From Rhodoferax sp. (GTDB lineage: Bacteria > Pseudomonadota > Gammaproteobacteria > Burkholderiales > Burkholderiaceae_C), in the NCBI RefSeq assembly GCF_030653815.1, contig NZ_JAURYQ010000037.1, positions 1-64,000 of the forward strand: DNA of 64,000 nucleotides, in the 5' to 3' direction. A program made the position numbers and the translations under genes. Positions within the stretch are counted from its first letter, which is position 1. Every line of letters begins with the position of its first letter. The notes beneath the pieces were generated by a model that searched no databases, had not been told where the DNA came from, and saw only the letters and a program-made list of their open reading frames with translations. Below are positions 28,595-36,407 of the stretch, piece by piece.

Positions 28595-29889
28595 TTCTTT
28601 GGCTCTACTCCTGGCTGATGTGGCTGGCCCAGCCATTTCTTCGGCGTAAACTGCTGCGCCGCAGCGTTCAGGAGCCAGGCTACGGCCAATGCATTGAAGA
28701 ACGCTTTGGCCGCTATGCGCAACCAGTGCCCGCGCATGACGGCCCAACCGTCTGGCTGCATGCCGTGTCTTTGGGCGAGACCCGCGCCGCTGCCGTGTTG
28801 ATCACAGCATTGCGTGAGCAGTTGCCGCACATGCGCCTGCTGCTGACCCATGGCACCGCGACCGGCCGCGCCGAAGGTGTCAAACGACTTGAAGCGGGCG
28901 ACTTGCAAGCCTGGCAGCCATGGGACACGCCGGGTGCGGTGCAGCGTTTTTTGAGCCACTTCAAGCCTGATCTGGGCATCTTGATGGAAACCGAAGTCTG
29001 GCCGAATCTGGCGCATGCTTGCCAGCGACTGGGTGTGCCGCTGGTGCTGGTGAACGCGCGCCTGAGCGACAAGTCGCTGCGGCAAGCACAGCGACTGGCT
29101 TGGCTGGCACGGCCGGCCTTTGCCGCCCTGACAGGTGTTTGGGCGCAAACCCCGCAGGACGCACAACGGCTGCAGTCCTTGGGCGCCAAAGTGAAGGGCG
29201 TGGCGGGTAACCTCAAGTTTGACGCGGCGCCCAACGCAGCGCAGTTGGCGCTGGGGCAGCAGTGGCGCGCGCAATTGGCACGTCCCGTGGTGATGTTCGC
29301 CAGCTCGCGCGAGGGCGAAGAGCTGGCGTTGCTGCAGATCCTGGGCCGTGTGCCCAGTCATGCCGCAAACGTGCAATGGCTCATCGTGCCGCGCCATCCG
29401 CAGCGCTTCGATGACGTGGCCGCCTTGATCGAAGCCCATGGTTTTGCCGTGCAGCGGCGCAGTGCCTGGGGGCAGGGCGGGCCGCCTGCCGCAGCCGATG
29501 AAAAACAGGTCATTTGGCTCGGTGATTCTCTGGGCGAAATGGCGCTGTATTACGGTCTTGCTGACGTGGCCCTGCTGGGTGGCAGTTTTGAGCCGCTGGG
29601 TGGCCAGAACCTGATCGAAGCCGCCGCCTGTGGCTGCCCGGTGGTGATGGGACCGCATACCTTCAATTTTTTGGAGGCGGCTGAGCAGGCAGAGTTGGCG
29701 GGTGCGGCGCTGCGGGTGGCTGACTTGGCCGAGGCCGTTGCGATGGCAGGAGCGCTGTGTTTTGACCGCCCTCGCTCGGAAGTCATACGGCAGGCTGCCA
29801 AACGCTTCGCTCAATCGCATCAGGGGGCAGCCCAGCGCTTGGGAGAAATGTTGGCAAGCGAATGGTCACAGAGGGATTTGTCCAAGTAG
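28591..29889 (+). CDS. waaA: 3-deoxy-D-manno-octulosonic acid transferase
   Basis: Adds Kdo residues to lipid IVA. It is a 432-residue GT30 enzyme with an N-terminal membrane anchor (about 3-15) and the family blocks WLHAVSLGETRAA, SHFKPDLGILMETEVWPNL and GGSFEPLGGQNLIEAAACGCPVVMGPHTFNF (positions about 330-360). The last block is the CMP-Kdo-binding region. It is the last gene of the algC-waaC-waaA unit. No clear terminator follows before the hipBA region. Confidence 0.96.
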   Translation: MILWLYSWLMWLAQPFLRRKLLRRSVQEPGYGQCIEERFGRYAQPVPAHDGPTVWLHAVSLGETRAAAVLITALREQLPHMRLLLTHGTATGRAEGVKRLEAGDLQAWQPWDTPGAVQRFLSHFKPDLGILMETEVWPNLAHACQRLGVPLVLVNARLSDKSLRQAQRLAWLARPAFAALTGVWAQTPQDAQRLQSLGAKVKGVAGNLKFDAAPNAAQLALGQQWRAQLARPVVMFASSREGEELALLQILGRVPSHAANVQWLIVPRHPQRFDDVAALIEAHGFAVQRRSAWGQGGPPAAADEKQVIWLGDSLGEMALYYGLADVALLGGSFEPLGGQNLIEAAACGCPVVMGPHTFNFLEAAEQAELAGAALRVADLAEAVAMAGALCFDRPRSEVIRQAAKRFAQSHQGAAQRLGEMLASEWSQRDLSK

Positions 29890-29922
29890 CCCATGCTCCA
29901 TCAGTTTCTTTTTGCTTCAAAT

Positions 29923-29982
29923 TTGTCTTTTAATCTGGACAAATGTTGAATAAACAACAATAATGTCTTTTATGAAGGACAT
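29923..29982 (+). promoter_or_regulatory. Paired operator-like palindromes of hipBA
   Basis: TTGTC-N10-GACAA at 29923-29942 and ATGTC-N10-GACAT at 29963-29982 share the core TGTCTTTTA and are 40 bp apart centre to centre, about four helical turns. A third palindrome, TGTTG-N6-CAACA, lies midway at 29944-29959. The second site includes the hipB start codon. The layout suits a dimeric HipB-like repressor binding two sites, as in the E. coli hipBA operon, though the E. coli operator sequence differs. Confidence 0.65.
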
Positions 29983-30247
29983 TATTCGTTTACCCCAAGA
30001 CCTTGGTAAAGCCATCAGGAATGCCCGAAAAGAGCTAGGGCTCAAAACCACCGATATTGCAAAGCACAGCGGGCGTAGTCGTGACGTGTTGTACCGTCTG
30101 GAGCACGGCGATGACGTGACCGTGTCGTCGTTGATAGCGATCCTCGCAGCCATGGGTCTGGTGCTACGCCTTGAGCAAGCCGGTCTGCCCACCTTGCAAG
30201 AAATGACCGAGCGCTTTGCCGATCTGGACGATGATGATGCTTCCTGA
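29963..30247 (+). CDS. hipB: HipB-like XRE-family antitoxin/repressor
   Basis: A 94-residue protein with a helix-turn-helix of the XRE/Cro type at about 14-60: LGKAIRNARKELGLKTTDIAKHSGRSRDVLYRLEHG, with the recognition helix near GRSRDVLYRLE. The acidic C-terminal tail (RFADLDDDDAS) is unlike HipB of E. coli. ATG 29963 or ATG 29972 (MKDIIRLPQ) could be the start. The gene lies directly before a HipA homologue and overlaps it, so the two form an antitoxin-toxin pair. The protein would bind HipA and repress its own operon. Confidence 0.85.
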   Translation: MSFMKDIIRLPQDLGKAIRNARKELGLKTTDIAKHSGRSRDVLYRLEHGDDVTVSSLIAILAAMGLVLRLEQAGLPTLQEMTERFADLDDDDAS

Positions 30248-31454
30248 AAAAATCAAGCTGCTTGACGTGGTGATCGGCTTAAAAGGTGCTGGGCAGTTGT
30301 TGCATCAAAGCAGGTTTGAGTTTCGTTACCTGGATCCCAACCCAAGCCAGCCCGCCGTGGGCCTTTTGATGCCGCCGTCCAGGTTGACTTATGAAGACAG
30401 CGCGTTGTTTCCCGTGATGGACCAGAATCTGCCCGAGGGCGATTTGTTCATGCGGCTCAGGCAAATGTTCCCCAAACAGCCTTTGACAGCCATGCATCTG
30501 CTGGCGCTGGCGGGTGCCAATGGCATTGGTCGCCTTGGCTTTTCAATGCCGGGCATTGCGCCCGCGCCGCAAGCGCCCGTTATCTCCCGAGCGCAGTTGC
30601 TGTCTACCGCGTTCACGCCAGAAGTTTTCGACGATTTGGTCCGCGCGTATCTCAGCACGGGCGCCGGTGTCGCCGGCATGCAGCCCAAGATCATGGTGCC
30701 GGTGCGGGCGACCATTCCCATTCCTACCGTGATCGTCAAAGCAGCGTCAGCAGCCTACCCAGGCCTGGCTGCCAATGAGTTTCTTTGTCTGAAAGCCGCC
30801 AGTGCAGCAGGCATTCTGACACCCGGTTTTGATTTGTCTGACGACGGCCAGATCCTGCTGGTCGACCGCTTTGACATCGATGCCAACGGGGATCGGACTG
30901 GCTTTGAAGACGTGGCCTCCCTCATGGGTTTGCGGGTTCGCGACACGCTTTCTGATCGCAAATACCACGGGAGCTACGAGCGGATCGCTGAGGCGTTGAA
31001 GATGCTGCGCTTGCCAGATGCTGATTTGCACCGATTCTTTGAACAAGTCGCTTTCACCGTGATGGTTTCCAACGGGGATGGCCACCTGAAGAATTTTGGC
31101 GTGCTGTATGGCGACGCGCATGGTGTGCGCCTGGCCCCCATGTTTGACGTGGTCACCACCAGAATCTACCGATACGCGCGGCTACAGGGTGGGGCGGACC
31201 TGGAAGACCAGACCCTGGCGCTTAAATTGTTCGCAGGCAAGGGCCAGACCCGGACTTACCCCACCACTGAAGAATTGCTACGTTTTGGTCGGGAGGTGTG
31301 TCGTGTGACTGTCCCGCAGAGCGTGCTCGCGCGCATTGCGCAGGCCATGTCCGACACCTTGGTCCAGGCCCGCCAGGACGCGCGCATTCCGCCGACTACC
31401 CTGCGCGATATGGCTACGCTGTGGGACAGTGGCATGGCTTACGCCCGGGCATGA
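30231..31454 (+). CDS. hipA: HipA-family serine/threonine kinase toxin
   Basis: About 405 residues, the full HipA length, with an N-terminal subdomain and a PI4K-like kinase fold. Kinase marks correspond to E. coli HipA: P-loop GVAGMQPK (E. coli SVAGAQEK), hinge VDRFD, catalytic loop NGDGHLKNF and metal-binding FDVVT. E. coli HipA phosphorylates GltX. The residue matching autophosphorylated Ser150 is Gly here, though a Ser-Thr pair lies four and three residues earlier. Three adjacent ATG codons (30231, 30234, 30237), all inside the end of hipB and without a ribosome site, can start translation. Toxicity and target are untested inferences. Confidence 0.88.
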   Translation: MMMLPEKIKLLDVVIGLKGAGQLLHQSRFEFRYLDPNPSQPAVGLLMPPSRLTYEDSALFPVMDQNLPEGDLFMRLRQMFPKQPLTAMHLLALAGANGIGRLGFSMPGIAPAPQAPVISRAQLLSTAFTPEVFDDLVRAYLSTGAGVAGMQPKIMVPVRATIPIPTVIVKAASAAYPGLAANEFLCLKAASAAGILTPGFDLSDDGQILLVDRFDIDANGDRTGFEDVASLMGLRVRDTLSDRKYHGSYERIAEALKMLRLPDADLHRFFEQVAFTVMVSNGDGHLKNFGVLYGDAHGVRLAPMFDVVTTRIYRYARLQGGADLEDQTLALKLFAGKGQTRTYPTTEELLRFGREVCRVTVPQSVLARIAQAMSDTLVQARQDARIPPTTLRDMATLWDSGMAYARA

Positions 31455-31535
31455 CCGGCTCTGCTACCTGACTTCCGCCAGGCGGGGCCATCACAGCCTT
31501 GTTCAATCCGCGCCGCAATTGATCAAGCCTCATTC

Positions 31536-31553
31536 GTTTGATCCAAATCAAAC
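31536..31553. promoter_or_regulatory. FNR/ANR-type binding site upstream of the decaheme gene
   Basis: GTTTGAT-CCAA-ATCAAAC is an uninterrupted inverted repeat containing a perfect TTGAT-N4-ATCAA consensus (31538-31551) for oxygen-sensing FNR/ANR regulators. It lies 182 bp (from its centre) before the cytochrome ATG, inside the 272-bp gap after hipA. A partial site TTGATCAA is at 31519-31526. Confidence 0.8.
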
Positions 31554-31603
31554 AACTTAAAAATTCAAAAAACCAAAAAAGCCATTTCAGGCTGTGGGGA
31601 CAC

Positions 31604-31658
31604 TATGATCGCCTGCAAAGTTCTTGTAAAGATTTGTGTACCCGGGTTGAAGAACTTT
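31604..31658 (+). promoter_or_regulatory. Candidate -10 element and 5' leader inverted repeat
   Basis: TATGAT at 31604-31609 could be a -10 element giving a start near 31616. That would put the FNR-type box at about -71.5, a classical class I activator position; no good -35 is present. From 31617, AAAGTTCTT is repeated inverted as AAGAACTTT at 31650-31658 across 24 bases, so the transcript could start with a 9-bp hairpin. The remaining gap to the gene holds only the ribosome site AAAGGA. Confidence 0.5.
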
Positions 31659-31726
31659 TTGCCGAGTCATCCTGAATGGATGAACGCTTGGTCGATCAAA
31701 CGACAGAAATGTAAAGGATTAGCAGC

Positions 31727-32713
31727 ATGAAAAATATCTCTGGATTCAAGCAGTTTCTCAAGGTCACGCTTCGATGCGCGATCATGAGTGCGGTACTTGC
31801 CGGTGGTGTCGCCATGGCGGCGGAGCCCCAGGATTTGTTGCTCAAGGGCGATGCCAAATGTACCGGTTGTCATGATGAAGCTGACGACACTGGTGTTGCG
31901 TCCAAGACCATGCTGGAGGCACGCCCCTCGGTGCTGGCGATTGGCAAGACCCGTCACGGTGTCAAGGCCGATAGCCGCAGCCCCACCTGCACGGATTGCC
32001 ACGGTGACAGCAATAATCACAAAGATTACAAGGGTGGCGACAAGCCGCCCAAAGCCGACCGCACCTTTGGTAAAAAGTCCACAACTCCGGTGCAAGTGCG
32101 CAATGATTCGTGTCTGAGTTGTCACCAAAAAGATGCCAAGCGCTCGCATTGGGAGGGCAGTGCCCACCAGACCAGGGACGTGGCATGCACATCGTGCCAT
32201 CAGGTTCACGCCGCCCATGACAAGGTGCGCGACAAGAAGACCGAGGCCGGGGTCTGCTTCACCTGCCACAAGGAGCAGCGCGTACAGGTCAACAAGCCCT
32301 CACGCCATCCCATTCCAGAAGGCAAAGTCGCCTGCTCCGACTGCCACAACCCGCATGGCTCCGCCGGACCGAGCATGATGGTGCGCGACAGCGTGGTGGA
32401 CACCTGCTACACCTGCCACATGGAAAAACGTGGCCCGTTCGTGCGCAACCATCAGCCTGTGCAAGAAGATTGTTCGATTTGTCACAACCCGCATGGCACG
32501 ACCAATGCGAATTTGCTCAAAACCCGCGGTCCGTTTTTGTGTCAGCAATGTCATGAACCGACCAGTCATCGCGGTGGCATTGCGTCTTTGCAAACTACGA
32601 CCGGGTCTACCAGCACCAATACAGTGGCGCGCGATTGTTTGAACTGCCACACCCAGATTCACGGCACCAACAATCCAATAAATACGTCCAATGAGCGCAC
32701 CTTCCGTCGCTGA
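31727..32713 (+). CDS. mtrA: Periplasmic decaheme c-type cytochrome, MtrA/MtoA/DmsE type
   Basis: A 328-residue secreted cytochrome: signal peptide with cleavage after AMA near residue 31, then exactly ten CxxCH haem sites with first Cys at about 45, 88, 129, 154, 177, 203, 227, 249, 272 and 304. Length and haem number match MtrA (333 residues) of Shewanella, MtoA and PioA core regions, and DmsE. Such proteins sit inside an outer-membrane porin and carry electrons across the membrane. The start has AAAGGA eight bases upstream. The partner porin gene follows after 21 bp. The direction of electron flow (metal reduction or Fe(II) oxidation) cannot be read from the sequence. Confidence 0.93.
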   Translation: MKNISGFKQFLKVTLRCAIMSAVLAGGVAMAAEPQDLLLKGDAKCTGCHDEADDTGVASKTMLEARPSVLAIGKTRHGVKADSRSPTCTDCHGDSNNHKDYKGGDKPPKADRTFGKKSTTPVQVRNDSCLSCHQKDAKRSHWEGSAHQTRDVACTSCHQVHAAHDKVRDKKTEAGVCFTCHKEQRVQVNKPSRHPIPEGKVACSDCHNPHGSAGPSMMVRDSVVDTCYTCHMEKRGPFVRNHQPVQEDCSICHNPHGTTNANLLKTRGPFLCQQCHEPTSHRGGIASLQTTTGSTSTNTVARDCLNCHTQIHGTNNPINTSNERTFRR

Positions 32714-32734
32714 TAGACCCAAAGGAGAATCATC

Positions 32735-34783
32735 ATGAAAACAAATAGTCATTCGGTTTTTCCTCTGGCGGCATTGGCTGCGGCGCTGCTGGCGGCTTAT
32801 GGCCCTGTCTTGGCCCAAGAGAGCGACGAGTTGACCCAACTTATCACACCCGAGAGCAGCTTCAGCGTTGGCGTCGGACATCTGTCCAAAGATGCGCCGC
32901 GCTTTGGCCAATACAGCGGCGTGCGCGACAAGGGCGTCTACGGCCTGCTGGATGTGGACTTTGTCCGGCGCGACGAGGCCACCGGTACTTGGCTCAAATT
33001 CAGCGGCCAGAACCTCGGCCTCGATAGCCGGGAATTTCGCATCAGCCATGATCGTCAGGGCGACTGGGCCTACTATCTGGACTACAACCAGACACCGCGC
33101 TACGAGCCTTACACGGTGACTACCGCCGTGACCGGCATTGGCACGGCGAATTTGGTTATTCCCACGACATCAACTGCGGGTAGTGCAGTTCAATTAAAAA
33201 CCAAACGTGAAGCCATTGGCCTGGGCTTCAGCAAGCAACTGGGCAACGGTTTTGATGTTCGAGTCACCGCACGCAACGAAGAAAAGGACGGCGCACGCTT
33301 GTTTGCTCGGGGAACCACTGGCAGTAACGGATTTGGGTTTACTCCAGAGCCGATCAATTCCACTACCCGGCAAATCGAAGCCATCGTCGGCTACAACACC
33401 GAACGGTTGACTTTGTCGGGGGGATATTACGGCACGGCATACATCAACCAGAATACGGCCTTGACGACAACTGGTGGCGCCGGCGCTATTGCGGCATTTA
33501 CACCGATCGGGCTGCCGCCCGATAACCAGTCGCACCAGTTGTCGTTGGCAGGGGCCTATCGCTTCACGCCGACCACGCGTGGCACCTTCAAGGTGGCCTA
33601 TGCCAGGGCGACTCAGGACGATCCATTTTTGACGGGCGTGGCTTTGGCACCAGCCATCGTAGGTGTTAACAACCTCGGGGCCCGCGTTGACACGACACTG
33701 GTTCAAATGGGTCTCACGGCGCGACCTATGCCCCAGCTCTCGCTGCTGGCCAATTTCCGTTACGAGGACCGGGACGATAAAACGCCGGTTCTGAAATACG
33801 GCGTTGTAACTTCCGGCAGCTGGGATGGCTCTAACGAACCACGATCGACCAGAACGACCAGCGGCAAGCTCGAAGCAAGTTACCAGTTGCCGATGGCCCT
33901 GCGCGTGACCGGTGGCATTGACTATGAAGAGAAGGAGCGCAACACTTCCGCCGTGCGCTCCGTCAGCTTCCGCGACAAAACGCAGGAGGCCTCGTATCGG
34001 ATCGAACTGCGGCGTTCCATGTCGGATACCCTCACCGGCGCTGTCTCGTATGTTCGCAGCGATCGAGATGGCTCTGATTTCCTGACCACCAGGACCTTGG
34101 ACGGCGCTGTAGGCAGCAATCTGGTCGCGCCGCTGCACTTGGCCGACCGGGAGCGCGACAAGCTGCGTCTCTCGCTCAACTGGGAGCCGACCGAGCTACT
34201 GTCGGTGCAGTTCGTGGCCGATAACATGCAGGATGACTATGGGCAGCGAACCGCTGCCGCGTTGGGCATCCGCGAAAGCGAGTCTGAAAATTACGCAATC
34301 GATGCCGCTTATGCAATTTCCGATAAATGGCAGGCCAATGCTTGGGCGTCATTTAATGAAAATAATGTCACCCAATCCACAAGTACTACCAATCCCAATA
34401 GGCCTTGGGCTGCCAACCTTGGAAGCAAAACCAATGCTTTCGGTGTGGGCTTGCGGGGCCAAATCAGCGCCAAACTCGAAGCGGGCGTTGATCTGAGTCA
34501 TTCCGACATCGTCGACAAATACCAGCAGGCATTCACGGATGGCGGCGCCGGAGCGGCGCCGGTATTGCCTGACGTCGCAACCCGACTGACCAGCGTCAAA
34601 TTGTTCGGAACCTACACCGTGGACAAACGCTCCAGCGTGCGCCTGGATTACGTGTATGACCGCTATAAATCCAATGACTGGACCTGGTCAAACTTCACCT
34701 ACGCCGACGGCACCCGGCTAAGTCAAAACCCCAAGCAGTCGGTTAATTTCATTGGTGTTTCCTATATGTACAAGTTCCAGTAA
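32735..34783 (+). CDS. mtrB: MtrB/PioB-family outer membrane porin
   Basis: A 682-residue protein with a signal peptide (cleavage after VLAQ or VLA near 27) and a long beta-barrel-like body of alternating strands (for example KLEASYQLPMALRVTGGIDYEE, RLDYVYDRYKS), ending VSYMYKFQ. Length fits MtrB (about 697). It would sheath the decaheme cytochrome in the outer membrane. I see no Cys at all, so the N-terminal CxxC of gammaproteobacterial MtrB is absent, as in more distant MtoB/PioB-type proteins. AAGGAG precedes the start by seven bases. No third gene for a surface cytochrome follows. Confidence 0.9.
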   Translation: MKTNSHSVFPLAALAAALLAAYGPVLAQESDELTQLITPESSFSVGVGHLSKDAPRFGQYSGVRDKGVYGLLDVDFVRRDEATGTWLKFSGQNLGLDSREFRISHDRQGDWAYYLDYNQTPRYEPYTVTTAVTGIGTANLVIPTTSTAGSAVQLKTKREAIGLGFSKQLGNGFDVRVTARNEEKDGARLFARGTTGSNGFGFTPEPINSTTRQIEAIVGYNTERLTLSGGYYGTAYINQNTALTTTGGAGAIAAFTPIGLPPDNQSHQLSLAGAYRFTPTTRGTFKVAYARATQDDPFLTGVALAPAIVGVNNLGARVDTTLVQMGLTARPMPQLSLLANFRYEDRDDKTPVLKYGVVTSGSWDGSNEPRSTRTTSGKLEASYQLPMALRVTGGIDYEEKERNTSAVRSVSFRDKTQEASYRIELRRSMSDTLTGAVSYVRSDRDGSDFLTTRTLDGAVGSNLVAPLHLADRERDKLRLSLNWEPTELLSVQFVADNMQDDYGQRTAAALGIRESESENYAIDAAYAISDKWQANAWASFNENNVTQSTSTTNPNRPWAANLGSKTNAFGVGLRGQISAKLEAGVDLSHSDIVDKYQQAFTDGGAGAAPVLPDVATRLTSVKLFGTYTVDKRSSVRLDYVYDRYKSNDWTWSNFTYADGTRLSQNPKQSVNFIGVSYMYKFQ

Positions 34784-34793
34784 TCGGCCGATC

Positions 34794-34813
34794 GGGCCGG
34801 TGAAATCCGGCCC
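34794..34813 (+). terminator. GC-rich hairpin after mtrB, possible terminator
   Basis: GGGCCGG and CCGGCCC pair as a 7-bp stem with loop TGAAAT, 10 bases after the mtrB stop. The tail AATTGTCC is a poor T tract, so termination is uncertain; it may instead protect the 3' end. Confidence 0.45.
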
Positions 34814-34873
34814 AATTGTCCTGCTAGTGGGCGTGGCTCATGAGTTTGAAATTGACTTAAGCTAACGCAAGGA

Positions 34874-34900
34874 CCCTGAAGCCGTGCGGGCGCTTCAGGG
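34874..34900. repeat. Nine-bp hairpin in the mtrB-tolC gap
   Basis: CCCTGAAGC and GCTTCAGGG form a perfect 9-bp stem with a 9-base loop. It lies in the 245-bp gap between mtrB and the convergent tolC. No gene is recognised in this gap; a 37-codon open stretch (34866-34976) has no credible start. Confidence 0.6.
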
Positions 34901-34990
34901 CAGCGAGCTCATGCTGCTCCGGGCGATTAGAAAGATCATCATTCGGGACATGCTGGGGCGGATTAAGGGTCGGTAACTTTCCCCCGCCAT

Positions 34991-35010
34991 GGCCGACTGA
35001 AGTCGACCCC
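34991..35010. repeat. Third copy of the dispersed palindromic repeat
   Basis: GGCCGACTGAAGTCGACCCC matches the inverse of the unit at 14633-14652 at 19 of 20 positions. It contains the palindromic core CGACTGAAGTCG. It lies just downstream of tolC's stop codon. Confidence 0.75.
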
Positions 35011-35028
35011 TTCAGTAAGCTCAAACGC

Positions 35029-36348
35029 TTACTTGGCCAGCAGCGCGTTCACCGCGTTCAGGTCGTCCGCCTTGAGCGAGCCATTGGCCTGGCGCAGTTT
35101 CAGGCCACCCAGCAGCACGTCGTAGCGTGCCTTGGCCAGTTTGGCCTTGGTGTCGAACAGCGCAGTCTGGGCATTGAGCACGTCGATGTTGATGCGCACA
35201 CCCACCTGGTAGCCCAGTTTGGTGGCATCGAGCGCGCTTTGGCTGGAGGCTTCGGCGGCTTCCAGGGCCTTGACCTGGCCCAGGCCGGATTCAACACCAA
35301 AAAACGCGGTACGTGTGCTTTGCGCCACGCCGCGCTTGGCGGCGTCAAGGTCGCTGCGGGCCTTGTCTTCCAGCGACAAGGTTTCCTTGATGCGGTTTTG
35401 AATGGCGTAACCGGCAAACAACGGCAGGTTGAAGCTCAAGCCGACCTGTGCCACATTGGTGCGGTAATCCTGCGTGGTATTGGATGAGCCGTTGTTTTGG
35501 GTGATGTTGTAGCTACCGGTCAAATCCAGCGTGGGCTTGTTGCCTGCTTGCGCTTTTTGGGTTTCAAGCTGGGCCACTTCCAGGCCCAGTTGGGCTTGGC
35601 GCACGGCTGGGCTCATGGCTTCCGACTGGGCGACCCAAGCGGTCACGTCCGCGGGTGCAACGGGGGCAATCACCACGGGCATGGCCAGCGGCTTGGGTGC
35701 GGCACCAGCTTTGCCGGTGAGTTGGTCGAGCGCCAATTTCTTGACGCGCAGGTCGTTCTCGGCGGCAATTTCCTGCGCCAGCACCAGGTCAAAGCGGGCC
35801 TGGGCCTCGCGGGTGTCGGTGATGGTGGCGGTGCCGACTTCAAAGTTGCGTTTGGCCGAGGCCAGTTGCTCGGACACCGCAGACTTTTGCGCCTTGACAA
35901 AGTTCAGGCTGTCGTTGGAGGCCAGCACATCAAAGTAGACCTGACTGACGCGCACGATCAGGTCCTGGTCGGCTGCCTGCAATTGGGCCTGGGCCACGCC
36001 AACCGACTTTTCTCCTTGCGCAGCCGTGGCGACATTGGCGGGCCGGTACAAGGGCTGGCTCGCGCTCAGGGTGGCGCTTTGGTTGCCGTAAGAGCCGCGG
36101 TCAAATTGTGTGGTGTCGCTTGAAACGTTGGTGCGGTTCACCCCCATGGCCAGACCGACGGTGGGCAGCAGCCCCGCCTTGGCCTGTTCTGCCTTGGCCA
36201 GATTGGCCTCAAACAGTGACTTGGCCGACTGGTAGCTGGCATCAAAGCCGCGTGCCGCATCAAAGAGCTCCACCAGACTTTGGGCCTGTGCGGGCAGCAC
36301 GAAGGCGGCGGTCAGGGCCAGAGCAAGGGGGAGTTGACGCAGAATCAT
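35029..36348 (-). CDS. tolC: TolC-family outer membrane channel
   Basis: A 439-residue outer membrane efflux protein. Start ATG 36348 gives a signal peptide (MILRQLPLALALTAAFVLPAQAQ) followed by SLVELFDAARGFDASYQSAKS, the typical TolC opening. Two long repeats of coiled-coil helices follow, with the segments VRINIDVLNAQTALFDTKAKLAKARYDVLL near the end. An upstream extension of the reading frame is not used. It is the last gene of a minus-strand run that begins with an RND efflux operon lacking its own channel, so it may serve that pump. It can also serve type I secretion. Confidence 0.93.
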   Translation of the reverse strand: MILRQLPLALALTAAFVLPAQAQSLVELFDAARGFDASYQSAKSLFEANLAKAEQAKAGLLPTVGLAMGVNRTNVSSDTTQFDRGSYGNQSATLSASQPLYRPANVATAAQGEKSVGVAQAQLQAADQDLIVRVSQVYFDVLASNDSLNFVKAQKSAVSEQLASAKRNFEVGTATITDTREAQARFDLVLAQEIAAENDLRVKKLALDQLTGKAGAAPKPLAMPVVIAPVAPADVTAWVAQSEAMSPAVRQAQLGLEVAQLETQKAQAGNKPTLDLTGSYNITQNNGSSNTTQDYRTNVAQVGLSFNLPLFAGYAIQNRIKETLSLEDKARSDLDAAKRGVAQSTRTAFFGVESGLGQVKALEAAEASSQSALDATKLGYQVGVRINIDVLNAQTALFDTKAKLAKARYDVLLGGLKLRQANGSLKADDLNAVNALLAK

Positions 36349-36407
36349 GATGGTGTGCCTGAGGTGAGGTGCTAGCAAGTAGCGGGGTCGGTGGAAAACG
36401 CGTGGAA

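Noticed and set aside
29963..31454. CRISPR or defence island around hipBA
   Set aside because: No spacer-repeat array, nuclease, helicase or methyltransferase gene lies nearby.
32735..34783. Possible autotransporter or TonB receptor instead of a porin
   Set aside because: No plug, TonB box or passenger domain is seen, and the 21-bp link to the decaheme cytochrome fits MtrB/PioB.
34866..34976. 37-codon stretch ending in a basic segment (IRDMLGRIKGR)
   Set aside because: It has a DPEAVRAL start reminiscent of transposase N-termini, but no start codon with a ribosome site and no flanking repeats, so a transposon remnant cannot be supported.
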